A stretch of 64,000 nucleotides of DNA from Albidovulum sp. (GTDB lineage Bacteria; Pseudomonadota; Alphaproteobacteria; Rhodobacterales; Rhodobacteraceae): assembly GCA_028823855.1 (NCBI GenBank), contig JAPPFL010000058.1, positions 1 through 64,000 of the forward strand. Reading direction: 5' to 3'. The notes below the pieces were generated by a model, which searched no databases, was not told the DNA's origin, and saw only the letters and a list, made by a program, of their open reading frames with translations. Each line of letters starts with the position of its first letter. Positions within the stretch are counted from its first letter, which is position 1. Shown here one piece after another: positions 18,484-27,745 of this stretch. A program made the position numbers and the translations under genes.

Positions 18484-20025
18484 CTACTTGCGCGCGCCTT
18501 GGACGATTCGGTCGAGGATCATGGCGCAGAAGAGGATCGAGAACCCCGCTAGGATTCCTTGTCCGACATTAGCGTATTGCAGAGCTTCCAGGACATCTTC
18601 GCCCAGTCCTTTGGCGCCGATCAGCGATGCGACAACTACCATTGCCAGAGACAGCATGATCGTCTGGTTGATTCCGGCGCGAATCGACGGGCTGGCCAAC
18701 GGCAGATCCACTCTGGTAAACAGGTACCATTTGCTGGCGCCGAAAGAGATTGCCGCCTCGCGCACGCTTTCGGGAACGCCTCGCAAACCTAGCACGGTAA
18801 GCCGCACGACAGGCGTGCCGCCAAAAATCATCGTGGTAACGACCGCCGCGGGCTTTCCCGTTCCGAAGAATGCAATCACCGGGATCATGAATACAAACGC
18901 CGGCATGGTTTGCATGAAATCCATAATGGGCTGGATAAATGCATAGAAACGAGGCCTTCGCGCGCAAAACATGCCGAGCGGAATGCCAATCGCTATCGAA
19001 AGGCACGCGGCGGTTCCGAGAAGCGCCAGCGTGGTCATAGCCTTCTCCCAGAATCCAAGCAGACCCATGTACGCTAGGAACGCGCCGGACCAAATCGCGG
19101 TGCGTATGCCTGCGGTAAGCCAGGTAAGCAGGACAATGAAGCTGGCGATTACAATCCATGGAGTATTTACGAAAACGAGCTCCAGCGCATCGAGAATGAG
19201 ACGAATGCAGTATGTTATGAAATCGAAGAGGATTTCGCCGTTTGTTACGCAAAAGGTAAAAAAGGCCTCGACACCGGAAATGCTGGTCAAGCGGATGCCG
19301 GGATCTGTGGGAAATCGCGTTAGCAGGTCGAAACGCCCCGGAAAGCAGTAGTGAAGCATAGCGGCGGCGACGATCAGAACCATGAAGGTTGCGGTAAACG
19401 CCAGCTGTCTCGGCTCCATGCCGGATCGAATCCGCGGGTTGGACAGCCATTCCGAAAACCGCGCCTCTAGCGCCCAATTGGCGATCACTGCTTGAGCGGC
19501 TTTCGCCGCAAAAAGTATAATTGCTCCGGCCAGCGCGATCCATATACCTTGATCGGCGATTTCCTGCGCCTCTAGCCTGATGCCGCCATTCGATTCCTCC
19601 AAAGACTTTACCGTTCGTTGGTAGACATCAACTTTTTCGGAATTGTCCTCGATAGCGGCGGCAAGTTGCCGACGACGCAAATCCAACGTTCCTTCGATCG
19701 ACTCGATGCGCGCGCGAGCATCTGCCGCGAGGTCGCCAAACAACCCGCGAGCTATCTGTACGAACCCGAGCGTTTCAAGAAGCAAAAATGGAACTGCCCA
19801 CATCCACAGTCCCCGAGCGCCTAGCCAAATTGGTCCAAGTATACCGGCAGCGGCATTAAAGGTTGGCGTAAAACTCTCGCCGCCTCCGATCTTGTCGAAT
19901 TGGGCAATGTAGTAGTCCGGGTTGGTGCGAACGAAGGTACGGATGTTGTCTCTGCGCTTGGCGGCATATTCCTTGCCGGCAACCGTTTCGGTCGCTTCTA
20001 GCTTGTTTCGGGCAATTTCGGTCAT
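18484..20025 (-). CDS. Betaine/proline-type ABC permease with N-terminal extension
   Basis: This is the ProW/OpuAB-type permease of a quaternary-amine uptake system. The C-terminal ~280 residues form the permease domain with several membrane spans and the EAA loop (ESVREAAISFGASKWYLFTRVDLP). At 513 residues it is much longer than E. coli ProW (about 354). The first ~200 residues add a domain like DUF2628 (FNAAAGILGPIWLGARGLW), a membrane segment, and a coiled-coil region (about 95-160) between spans. It overlaps the ATPase gene by 4 bp and is the last gene of the operon. Confidence 0.88.
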   Translation of the reverse strand: MTEIARNKLEATETVAGKEYAAKRRDNIRTFVRTNPDYYIAQFDKIGGGESFTPTFNAAAGILGPIWLGARGLWMWAVPFLLLETLGFVQIARGLFGDLAADARARIESIEGTLDLRRRQLAAAIEDNSEKVDVYQRTVKSLEESNGGIRLEAQEIADQGIWIALAGAIILFAAKAAQAVIANWALEARFSEWLSNPRIRSGMEPRQLAFTATFMVLIVAAAMLHYCFPGRFDLLTRFPTDPGIRLTSISGVEAFFTFCVTNGEILFDFITYCIRLILDALELVFVNTPWIVIASFIVLLTWLTAGIRTAIWSGAFLAYMGLLGFWEKAMTTLALLGTAACLSIAIGIPLGMFCARRPRFYAFIQPIMDFMQTMPAFVFMIPVIAFFGTGKPAAVVTTMIFGGTPVVRLTVLGLRGVPESVREAAISFGASKWYLFTRVDLPLASPSIRAGINQTIMLSLAMVVVASLIGAKGLGEDVLEALQYANVGQGILAGFSILFCAMILDRIVQGARK

Positions 20026-21128
20026 GACACATCCGCTCCCTCGATCACGGTGCGTAGAATTCCCTCTCTGGTGACAACGCCCACATCCGTGTTCCCGTCT
20101 TCGACCAGGATCGGAGAGTCGCTGTCGATGGCAAGGCGAATGAGCGCGCTGAGCGTTTCATTCTCGCTGACTCTCGGAGCGTCCGAAGGCAAAGGGGCGT
20201 TGCCGGCCGCGTATCGCGCGATCGGCTCCATAATCGCGTGCGCTCTCACAACTTTCAGCCGGGAAATGCCCGCTACGAAATCCGCCACATAGTCGTCTGC
20301 CGGGTTCATCACGATTTCCTCGGCATTGCCGACCTGTACGACCCGCCCGTCCCGCATGATCGCGATTCGGTCGCCGATTCGCACTGCTTCGTCCAAATCG
20401 TGGGTGATGAATACTGTCGTCTTTCTCAAAATATTCGACAGCCTGAGAAACTCATCCTGCAACTGACGCCTAATCAGGGGATCTAGCGCGCTGAAAGGCT
20501 CATCCATCAATAGCACGTCGGGATTGGCGGCCAGCGCTCGAGCCAGGCCGACGCGCTGCTGCATTCCTCCCGACAACTCATGGGCAAACTTGCTACCCCA
20601 TGCGCCCAGTTCGACAATTTCAAGAATGGCCGCCGCTTGACGCATTCGGTCATTTTTGTTGACCTTTCGGATTTCCAAAGGCATCGCGACATTGTCGAGA
20701 ACCGACCTGTGCGGCATGAGCGCGAAATTCTGGAACACCATTCCGATGTTTCTGTTCCTGAATTTCTGTAAATTCGCGGGCGACAGAGCCATTACATCGG
20801 TTCCGTCGATCACGATCTGCCCCGCCGTGGGCTCGAGCAGGCGATTCAAATGGCGGACTAGCGTGGATTTGCCGCTTCCGGACAATCCCATGACGCAGAA
20901 TATCTCGCCTCGTTTGACGCTCAAGCTAACGTCTGCTACACCGACAACCGCGTTGTATTTGGCTAGCGCCTGGGCCTTTGTAAGCCCTTCCCCTTGAATT
21001 GCCTTCATGGCTTCAGCAGCGTTTTCGCCAAAGATTTTCCAAACGTTTGAAATCTCAATGACGATGTCTTCGGTCTTATCCGGCGAACTGCCTTTCACCA
21101 TGTTATCTGCAAGGATTCTTTCGGCCAC
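20022..21128 (-). CDS. Betaine/proline-type ABC transporter ATP-binding protein
   Basis: The 368-residue ATPase has Walker A GLSGSGKST at about 81-89, signature LSGGMQQRVGLARA, Walker B VLLMDEPFSALD and switch ITHD. The N-terminal segment preceding Walker A (FGENAAEAMKAIQGEGLTK) and a C-terminal CBS pair (residues ~270-365, ending VVTREGILRTVI) mark it as ProV/OpuAA type. CBS domains in this family sense ionic strength, so osmotic gating is possible. It lies 65 bp after the binding-protein gene and overlaps the permease gene. Confidence 0.93.
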   Translation of the reverse strand: MAERILADNMVKGSSPDKTEDIVIEISNVWKIFGENAAEAMKAIQGEGLTKAQALAKYNAVVGVADVSLSVKRGEIFCVMGLSGSGKSTLVRHLNRLLEPTAGQIVIDGTDVMALSPANLQKFRNRNIGMVFQNFALMPHRSVLDNVAMPLEIRKVNKNDRMRQAAAILEIVELGAWGSKFAHELSGGMQQRVGLARALAANPDVLLMDEPFSALDPLIRRQLQDEFLRLSNILRKTTVFITHDLDEAVRIGDRIAIMRDGRVVQVGNAEEIVMNPADDYVADFVAGISRLKVVRAHAIMEPIARYAAGNAPLPSDAPRVSENETLSALIRLAIDSDSPILVEDGNTDVGVVTREGILRTVIEGADVS

Positions 21129-21193
21129 TCATTTGCGACGGCACCAATTTACGCGATGGTGCCGTCAATTTCATTCCAGGAAAATCGTGCGCC

Positions 21194-22159
21194 TTAAAGT
21201 CCCAGCCACGCGTCGACGCGGTCAGTGTTGTTGGTTACCCATTCTCTAGCGACATCTCCCGCATCGCGCCCCTTGCCCGAGATTTCGAAAGCAAATCCGC
21301 TAACGTCATTCGCATCCAGCGAAAACCTCTCGAAAAACTCTACGATGGCAGGGGATCTGTCGGCAAGCGAATTCGACCACGCAATCTGGACGTTCTTAAG
21401 AGCGTCCTTGGTGGCGACCATCGACTGTTCGTACCAGTCCGCCGAATCCGACGGTTGCACCATTATGTATTTCTCCGGATCGTAGGTAGGTTCGGTCAGC
21501 ATCTTGACATCGAACATAAACCATATCGCATGCGGTTCGTAGCAGTAGAATGCATAGCCCTCTCCCTTTGCGATCGAGTCCTTGACCCTCGCGGTTTTTA
21601 CGCTTTCCTCTGCTCGAATGGGCTCGATGAAATCGAGCAGGCCGTAGTCGCGGACCTTGACTTCATTCACATTGGCGGAAGCCCAGCCGGGCGCGCCGAT
21701 CCACATCTCGCCGCGTCCGTTCCCGTCGCTGTCCATTAGCGCGGCTACGTCAGGCCTACCCAGATCCGCAACGTCCGTAATGCTGTTCGCTTCACCGAAT
21801 TCTTTGGATACGCAAAAGCCTTGGTTGCCCTCATAGGGATGGCTAGACAAGGTTACGGTGCCGGCGCCGTCCACGTATTTCTTGGTAAAGCTTTCCTGGT
21901 TCGGAAGCCAGACATCCGGATGCACGTCAATGTCGCCTTTTCCCTGGTCCATCGCCTGGAAGATCGTCGCGTTGTTGCCGGGAACCAGTTCCGCCTCGCC
22001 GCCAATGCGCATCTCGACGACGGCTGCCAACAGATTTGCTATCGCCTGCGCGCCCGTCCACGATGGAACGCCTATCTTCACCGACTCGCTGGCGAGACCG
22101 GGGACCGCGCACATGCTGGCTGCAGCGACCAAGGCCATCGAACTAAAAGTTTTTTTCAT
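21194..22159 (-). CDS. ProX-type substrate-binding protein of a betaine-class ABC transporter
   Basis: The 321-residue exported protein (signal peptide to about residue 23, GLASESVKIG) belongs to the OpuAC/ProX binding-protein family: VPSWTGAQAIANLLAAVVE, DVHPDVWLPN and CYEPHAIWFMF are typical. The ATG used has a strong GGAG site 7 bases upstream; a longer in-frame extension was rejected. Many members bind glycine betaine with an aromatic cage, but the substrate here is not certain because the gene directly follows a cysteate-lyase-like gene (52 bp gap). It could carry a sulfonate or amino-acid betaine instead. Confidence 0.9.
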   Translation of the reverse strand: MKKTFSSMALVAAASMCAVPGLASESVKIGVPSWTGAQAIANLLAAVVEMRIGGEAELVPGNNATIFQAMDQGKGDIDVHPDVWLPNQESFTKKYVDGAGTVTLSSHPYEGNQGFCVSKEFGEANSITDVADLGRPDVAALMDSDGNGRGEMWIGAPGWASANVNEVKVRDYGLLDFIEPIRAEESVKTARVKDSIAKGEGYAFYCYEPHAIWFMFDVKMLTEPTYDPEKYIMVQPSDSADWYEQSMVATKDALKNVQIAWSNSLADRSPAIVEFFERFSLDANDVSGFAFEISGKGRDAGDVAREWVTNNTDRVDAWLGL

Positions 22160-22211
22160 TGCTTTCTCCTCTCTTGGATTTAGTACCGGACACGTCCGGC
22201 AATTTGCGACT

Positions 22212-23249
22212 TTAAGAATACGCTTCGACGATTTGCGGAATGTAGGCGAAAAGAGCCGAAGATCCGCCGGTATGCAAAAACAGCACATTGTCTGACGGCT
22301 TGAAGAAATCCCGGCGCACGAGTCCAATCAGGCCGGCCATCCCTTTCCCGGAATAGACCGGGTCGAGCAGAATGCCCTCGAGACTTGCCGTTAGCCTAAT
22401 GGCCTCGAGAGTTGATTCAGCCGGAATGCCGTATCCTTCGCCGACATAGCCGTCGTCGACCTGGACCTTGCTAGCCGGCATTGGTCGCCCCGCCAGTATC
22501 TTCAACAAATCACTTGCGAGGCCGTGGACAACCGCAACCTGTTGTCTGCGCGGTTGCCGAACACTGATTCCCAAAACTGGAAGGTCATGGCCAAGGCTTG
22601 TCAACCCGGCAATTAGCCCGGCCTGGGTTCCGGCGCTTCCAGTAGCAGTTACAAGCCATTGAAAATCCAGACCCGTTCCCGCGCTTTGGTCGACGATCTC
22701 CTCCGCGCACGCCGCGTAGCCCAGCGCGCCGGTCGTGTTCGAACCCCCGCCGGGAATGAAATAAGGCCTATGGCCTTCTTGCCGCAGCCGCCTCGCCGCG
22801 TTTTCGGCTTCCGCATTCATATCCAGCCCGGCGGAGCGGAATTCGAATGTGGCGCGGAACAGCATGTCTAGAAAGACGTTGCCGCTTCCTTCGTAGAAAT
22901 CATCGTTTCTGGGCACTCGCCGTTCCAGAACTGCATGGCACTTTAGGCCGAAACGGCAGGCCGCCGCCGCGGTTTGGCGCACATGATTGGATTGAACGGC
23001 ACCTTGCGTAACGAGCATGTTCGCGTTTTCGGAAAGCGCCTCTCCCACGAGGAACTCGAGCTTTCGCGTCTTGTTCCCGCCTGTGGCAAGCCCGGTGCAG
23101 TCATCGCGCTTAATGAACAGATTTGGACCGCCGAGGTGTTCGCTCAGCCTGTTCATGGGTTCGATGGGAGTAGGTCTATGACAAAGCGCTACCCTTTTGA
23201 ATCGACTGAAATCAATCGAGGAAATTCGGTGCGCTTCCGCCAGGGACAT
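22212..23249 (-). CDS. PLP-dependent lyase, L-cysteate sulfo-lyase / D-cysteine desulfhydrase type
   Basis: The 345-residue protein belongs to the ACC-deaminase/D-cysteine desulfhydrase family. The PLP lysine is K60 in TGGNKTRKLEF; VTQGAVQSNHVRQTAAAA and PGGGSNTTGALGY bind substrate and cofactor phosphate. As far as I recall, its closest known pattern is CuyA, which cleaves L-cysteate to pyruvate, sulfite and ammonia: the LDMNAEAE, YVGEGYGIP and LDPVYSGKG segments resemble it. It heads an operon with a betaine-type ABC transporter and diverges from a LysR regulator. D-cysteine desulfhydrase activity is the main alternative. Confidence 0.8.
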   Translation of the reverse strand: MSLAEAHRISSIDFSRFKRVALCHRPTPIEPMNRLSEHLGGPNLFIKRDDCTGLATGGNKTRKLEFLVGEALSENANMLVTQGAVQSNHVRQTAAAACRFGLKCHAVLERRVPRNDDFYEGSGNVFLDMLFRATFEFRSAGLDMNAEAENAARRLRQEGHRPYFIPGGGSNTTGALGYAACAEEIVDQSAGTGLDFQWLVTATGSAGTQAGLIAGLTSLGHDLPVLGISVRQPRRQQVAVVHGLASDLLKILAGRPMPASKVQVDDGYVGEGYGIPAESTLEAIRLTASLEGILLDPVYSGKGMAGLIGLVRRDFFKPSDNVLFLHTGGSSALFAYIPQIVEAYS

Positions 23250-23330
23250 TTTTTATCCGATCCGATCGTTGCCGCCGCGGGCAACGTCGCGGTTTACTCC
23301 GCAATAGTCCAATGATATGTTCAACTAGCA

Positions 23331-23349
23331 TTATGCAAAACCTGCATAA
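23331..23349. promoter_or_regulatory. Perfect palindrome, candidate LysR binding site
   Basis: The sequence TTATGCA-N5-TGCATAA is a perfect 7-bp inverted repeat, and its core ATGCAAAACCTGCAT satisfies the LysR-type T-N11-A rule. It ends 11 bp before the LysR start codon and lies in the 111-bp divergent region with the lyase gene, the usual place for autorepression and activation. No other palindrome of this quality is present there. Confidence 0.6.
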
Positions 23350-23360
23350 CAGGAATTGCT

Positions 23361-24308
23361 ATGGATCTTTCCTGGTTTAAAGATCTCGGACATTTGGCGA
23401 AGACGGGAAATTTTACGCAGGCCGCCCAGCTGAGCAATGTCAGTCAACCGACATTGAGTCGCCGCGTGCAGGCTATCGAAGCTTGGATGGGCGTGCCGCT
23501 CGTAGACAGGAGCGAGCATCCCGTGAGACTAAACTCGGCGGGGGCTCAAATCTTGGAGGCCGGGCAACAAGCGCTGGGGAGGCTGGAAAGTGAACGCAGT
23601 CAAATCCGTGAATCGCAGTCATTGCCGGACAAATATGTCGTGACGTTCGGCGCCCAGCATTCGATCAGTTGGAGATTCTATCCTTCCTGGCTTCAATCAT
23701 TCGAAAACGCCTTCGGTCCGATCATTTCGCGTCTCCGTGCAGACGACCTGCCCAACTGCATGCAGGACCTGAAGGACGGTCATGTGGATTTTGTTATCGC
23801 CTACCACAGCGTTCGAAAAATGTCCGAACGCGGCGGCGATGGCGCCTGGGACGACTACGCCGCCGACAATTCCCTCAAGATCGGGCAAGATCGCCTGATT
23901 CCGGTCTGCAAGCCTCGATCCGACGGCAAGCCGTTGTTCAGTTTCGACAGCAATACGCTTGAAGTCCCTTTCCTTCGATTTGGCGACGGAGCGCCGATTA
24001 GCCGCCATCTTGAACCGCTTCTTGAAACAAAACAGCTCTATTCGCGGTTGCGGACAGTCTACGAAAACTCGATGGCCGGCGCTTTGCGAATCCGGGCGCG
24101 CGACGGCGCGGGAGTGGCTTGGCTCCCGTACAGCCTTGTTGCGCCCGATCTAGAATACGGGCTTTTGATGAAGACCGGCGAACCGGAATGGGAAGTGGAA
24201 ATGGAGATCCGGCTCCATCGAAACAAGGAACACGCAAATCACCTTACGCGTTCAATCTGGGCATTCCTCGCCGTTCGCGAATCCATCCCGCTAACAGCCG
24301 GCGCGTAA
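23361..24308 (+). CDS. LysR-family transcriptional regulator
   Basis: The 315-residue regulator has the N-terminal winged helix-turn-helix (FTQAAQLSNVSQPTLSRRVQAIEAWMGVPLV, residues ~17-47) and a C-terminal periplasmic-binding-like effector domain from about 90. It diverges from the lyase-transporter operon, and a perfect palindrome lies in the shared intergenic DNA, so it most likely controls that operon. The overall pattern is nearer to the YjiE/HypT branch than to CysB. The inducer is unknown; a sulfonated amino acid is plausible. Confidence 0.88.
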   Translation: MDLSWFKDLGHLAKTGNFTQAAQLSNVSQPTLSRRVQAIEAWMGVPLVDRSEHPVRLNSAGAQILEAGQQALGRLESERSQIRESQSLPDKYVVTFGAQHSISWRFYPSWLQSFENAFGPIISRLRADDLPNCMQDLKDGHVDFVIAYHSVRKMSERGGDGAWDDYAADNSLKIGQDRLIPVCKPRSDGKPLFSFDSNTLEVPFLRFGDGAPISRHLEPLLETKQLYSRLRTVYENSMAGALRIRARDGAGVAWLPYSLVAPDLEYGLLMKTGEPEWEVEMEIRLHRNKEHANHLTRSIWAFLAVRESIPLTAGA

Positions 24309-24488
24309 ACCGTCGCGAATTCGGCTCTCAAATACGTGCGCTTTTGAAATTGGAGCGACTTGAGCGTAGAGTTTTCAATGTCGGAGGAAGCAGGTCAACT
24401 TGCGCAAGCCGCAGTCCGAAGCGCGCGGCGGAGGCCTGTCAACAATTCGTACTTGACTCACAGATTAATTCGTGCGAATCGCGCAGCC

Positions 24489-26690
24489 ATGCAAATCGGC
24501 CTTCGCCAGATATCCTCGGAGGCGGTCGAGTGGTTCAGGGAAGCCTGCCGGGACGACGGTCCCGAGCGGCTATCGAGATCCGCGATGGCTCGCGAGTTCT
24601 GCCGCATCGAGAAATGGCGCGATGCTAGCGGCGAACCCTGTCGCGCCTCGGCGCAGAAACTTCTTCCGAAACTGGCCCTATCGCTGGGAGTTTCGCTTCC
24701 GGAGCCCGGGTCTCGGCCCGGCGGCTCGCACCGTCGGCCCGAGACCGATTTTCCGGACAAGGCCCTGGCGTGCGGTCTCGCGGCGCTCGGCGAGGTTTCG
24801 GTCGAGCCTGTGCCGGAAGGCGAGCGCCGGAGCTGGGAGTCGATGGTCGAGAGCCACCATCCACTTGGTTGGCGCCGCGCCCCGGGAGGGCAGAAGCGGT
24901 ACTGGATACACTCGTCCCGCTGCGGGATTCTTGGCGGTATCGGTTTTGCCGCCGCCGGCTGCCAGCTGGCCCCGCGCGACCAGTTCATCGGCTGGAGCAC
25001 CGACGCTCGGCTGGCCAATATCGGCCTAGTGGTTTGCAACCAGCGGTTTTTGATCCTTCCGGGCGTCCGCGTTCGCGGCTTGGCCTCGCGCTCGCTGCGG
25101 CTGGCGGCGGCACGGGTCGCCGGGGACTGGGAGGCGAAGTACGGGTCGCGGCCGGCGCTCGCCTACAGCTTCACCGGCTCAGGGCAGTCCGGCCTCAGCT
25201 ACCGGGCGGCGGGATGGAAACTCGCTGCCGAGGCGACGTCGGGGCGCCGCTCGGGCGCGCCGCGGGAAGTATGGCTGAAGCCTCTCGACGAAGGCTGGCG
25301 CGAGCGGCTATGCCGGGAGCCGCGCCGATCTCTCGGCCATGCGCCGACGCCGCTCGAGGGGGCGTGGGAGGATCGGGAATACGCCCGCAGCTTCCATCCA
25401 GACGGCCGCGTCAGACGGCGAATCGCGAAGATGGGCATGGCCTGGCTGGAGCGCCCCGGCGAGGAATTGCCGAAGATCTTCCCGGGCAAAGCGGAGCGGC
25501 AGGCCGCCTATCGCCTGCTGTCGAACGATAGGGTGGCGATGGAGCACGTTCTGAATTCCCACTTCGAGGCGACGGCGGAGCGATGCCGGCTGGAGAAGCT
25601 GGTGCTGGCGGCGCAGGACGCGGCGAAGCTGAACTACGACGGGCTGGACGCGACCTCCGGCATCGACGGGATTCTGGCCCACTGCTCGGTGGCGATCAAC
25701 GCCGCCGGGCGGCCGCTCGGTCTGCTGGGATTCGACGCGAGCTTCGGTCGGGCGGAAGAAATGAACAGCGTCCGATGGGTCGCGGGACTGGACCGCGCGA
25801 GCGAGCTGTCGGCGGCCTGCCCGGACACGCGGGTGGTCGCCGCCTGCGACCGCGATTTCTGGGCACTGCTGGCGCGGGCGAGGGATGCCGGCGCTGCCCT
25901 GCTGGTGCGGGCCGGCAGGTCGGCAAAGCGCCGCGTCAAACTCCCGGACGGAAAGACCGAGGATCTCTGGAAGCGCATGGAAGACGCACCGTCTCTGGGC
26001 GCGCGGAATTTAGAGGTTCCGGAGCGCGGTGCACGGCAACAGCGGAAGATGCGGACCGCCCGCCTGACCGTCCGCTGCGAGGCGGTCGAGCTGGTCCCGC
26101 CGAAGAAGGTCGGAGGCGAGGCGATCCGCATGGTCGCGGTGTCGGCGAGGGAAGATACTCCGCCCCGGAGTATCCTCCGCACGAACAAGGGCGGGCCGCT
26201 GCACTGGCTCCTGCTGACAACCGAGGGCGGGCCGGACGCGGAGACTGCGGCGGCGGCGCTGAGATTGTACGAGCTGCGCCGGCAGTTCGAGTGCTTCTTC
26301 TTCGCGCTGAAGGTCGGAACGCGGATCAAGGACCGACGCCTCGACAAGGCCGAAGAACTCCGCAAATGCCTCGCCTTCGATGCGATAACGACGTTCAGAG
26401 TCTGGGATCTGTCGCTGCGTGCCCGCGAGAAACCGGACGATCCGGCGCACCGGCGCGTTCCGATCGAATAGATCCGTTCGCTGCGCTTCCGAGGCGGGAA
26501 GCGCGGCTTCGAGGTCCCGCGCGAACGGCCGCCACGGATGTCCCGGCCTTTATCGCGCTCGCGGCCGGGCAGGAGCGATTCCATCCGGCGAAACGCCGGC
26601 CGCTGCCGGGGATGAAGAACTTTGGAGCGGCTTCAAATCCATCCTGGGTGCCGTCCAATACGATAGCGCCCGCCGGGAATGGAGCGAGGA
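24489..26690 (+). pseudogene. IS4-family transposase with N-terminal DruA-like (DUF4338) domain
   Basis: The reading frame runs to 26471 (about 660 residues from the ATG at 24489; an upstream in-frame start exists at 24360). Residues ~60-280 match DUF4338, the DruA domain (YWIHSSRCGILGGIGF, FIGWSTDARLANIGLVV, CNQRFLILPGVRV). A Tn5-like DNA-binding segment follows (AYRLLSNDRV). Catalytic residues are D377 (AAQDAAKLNYDGL), D454 (CDRDFW) and E601 in the YREK motif Y-x2-R-x3-E-x6-K. The C-terminal dimerisation part continues out of frame (DVPAFIALAAGQERFHPAKR, then DEELWSGFKSIL), so the gene is broken. Confidence 0.8.
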
Positions 26691-26719
26691 AATGAAAACC
26701 GGAATTGCGACTCGAAAAA

Positions 26720-27231
26720 GGGAAGTTGATAGGGAACCATCCGGAAGCGCGCTCTTTCCGCGGTTGTCGTCATGGACATTTCCCGGCGAGACCGCCAGCG
26801 TTTCAACCGGAGACGCGCCCGCCTCCTTACGCACATGCGCCCTGTAGCCATGCACCGGCCTCGCGGCGGCTGTGGTCGGGCCGGCCTGCGTCGCCGCCGT
26901 CGCAACGGTTAGCCGAACCCGCAGCTGCGGCATCGACCGGCGCGCCCGCCGTAACCGCGACTGAACTTTCGCGAGGCTGGCCGGCAGTCTTCTCGAACAT
27001 CAACCGTTCAAGGCGGCGGCGAAAGATCTCTCAGCGCAATCGGGCAATGGAGGCACGCTCCGGCGTAGGCTCCCTGCGGGAAAGCCCGCAGAACCGCCGA
27101 AACGAGGCACGTTCATGCGGTTCCTCCGCCAGCGCGACATTCGAAAGGTCATTCCAGTCCGCCGGCGACATTGCGCGAAACAGCGCCGGAGGCCGCAAGC
27201 TCGCCTCGTCGCGTCGTGCCGAACCCGCCAC
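26720..27231 (-). pseudogene. IS5-family transposase remnant
   Basis: On the minus strand an open frame from 27231 gives DWNDLSNVALAEEP and SFRRFCGLSRREPTPERASI, the N-terminal IS5 signature. It stops at 27031; homology continues in other frames to HGYRAHVRKEAG and VSPGNVHDDNRG, which corresponds to the DDE region around the GYKxHV motif. Several frameshifts and a short overall length show that it is dead. It lies inside the candidate IS4-type unit. Confidence 0.75.
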
Positions 27232-27447
27232 CGGAAAGCGAGTCTCGACCGGCGATTAGTCGACGAATTCGGTAATCCCGTTCAGTGTCGAACGCAGGTC
27301 CTGACATGCAATTGGCGCTTAATAGGCATTATTGACAGTTCGCTATCGCAAACCATAGCCGCAACAACTGCTTTCGTGAACAGAATCAGCCACTTGAGAC
27401 GCCGTCAACTTCAATCCGCGCCCAAATCTCCCTTGAGCTGGATGATT

Positions 27448-27745
27448 TTATTCGGAAGCATATCCTAGATTTCTGAATTTGCTGGCGCATTCTATCCGTG
27501 GGACCTTGTCGAGCAGGACACCGATGCGCTGCCGATTTTCCTCGGCCGTCCGTTCTACGGCGTCGCGCAGGAGGTGCCTGAACTTGCCGTAAGCCTGCTC
27601 GGTCGGTGTTGAGATCCGGTAAATAGGGCGGCGGGAAGAAAAGGCGAGCGCCGACATGCCGGCTCATGCTCCCGATGGCTCTGCTCTTGCGTCCCGAGAG
27701 ACTGTCCATCAGCGCGATCTCACCACGCGACAGGGTCGGGCCGAG
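27448..27745 (-). pseudogene. IS630-family transposase C-terminal remnant
   Basis: Two minus-strand frames together give the C-terminal third of an IS630 transposase: MDSLSGRKSRAI and GARLFFPPPYLPDLN (normally followed by PxEQ with the catalytic Glu), then in another frame TEQAYGKFRHLLRDAVERT and ASKFRNLGYASE, which is the family's C-terminal end. A frameshift at the DLN/PTEQ junction and the missing first two thirds make it a pseudogene. Confidence 0.8.

Larger units (their letters stand above)
24436..27338. mobile_element. Decayed composite IS unit with candidate terminal inverted repeats
   Basis: The left end CTGTCAACAATTCGTACT and the inverted right end CTGTCAATAATGCCTATT agree at 14 of 18 positions, with the element opening 53 bp before the transposase start. 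The unit contains an IS4-type transposase with an N-terminal DruA-like domain and, beyond it, an IS5 transposase remnant on the other strand, which suggests a nested insertion. I could find no target duplication, so the ends may have been rearranged. The boundaries are tentative; the presence of IS genes is firm. Confidence 0.45.

Noticed and set aside
24489-26471. DruA homologue as a defence (Druantia) gene
   Set aside because: The DruA-like part is followed in frame by an IS4-type DDE transposase core, and no Druantia helicase or partner gene is near.
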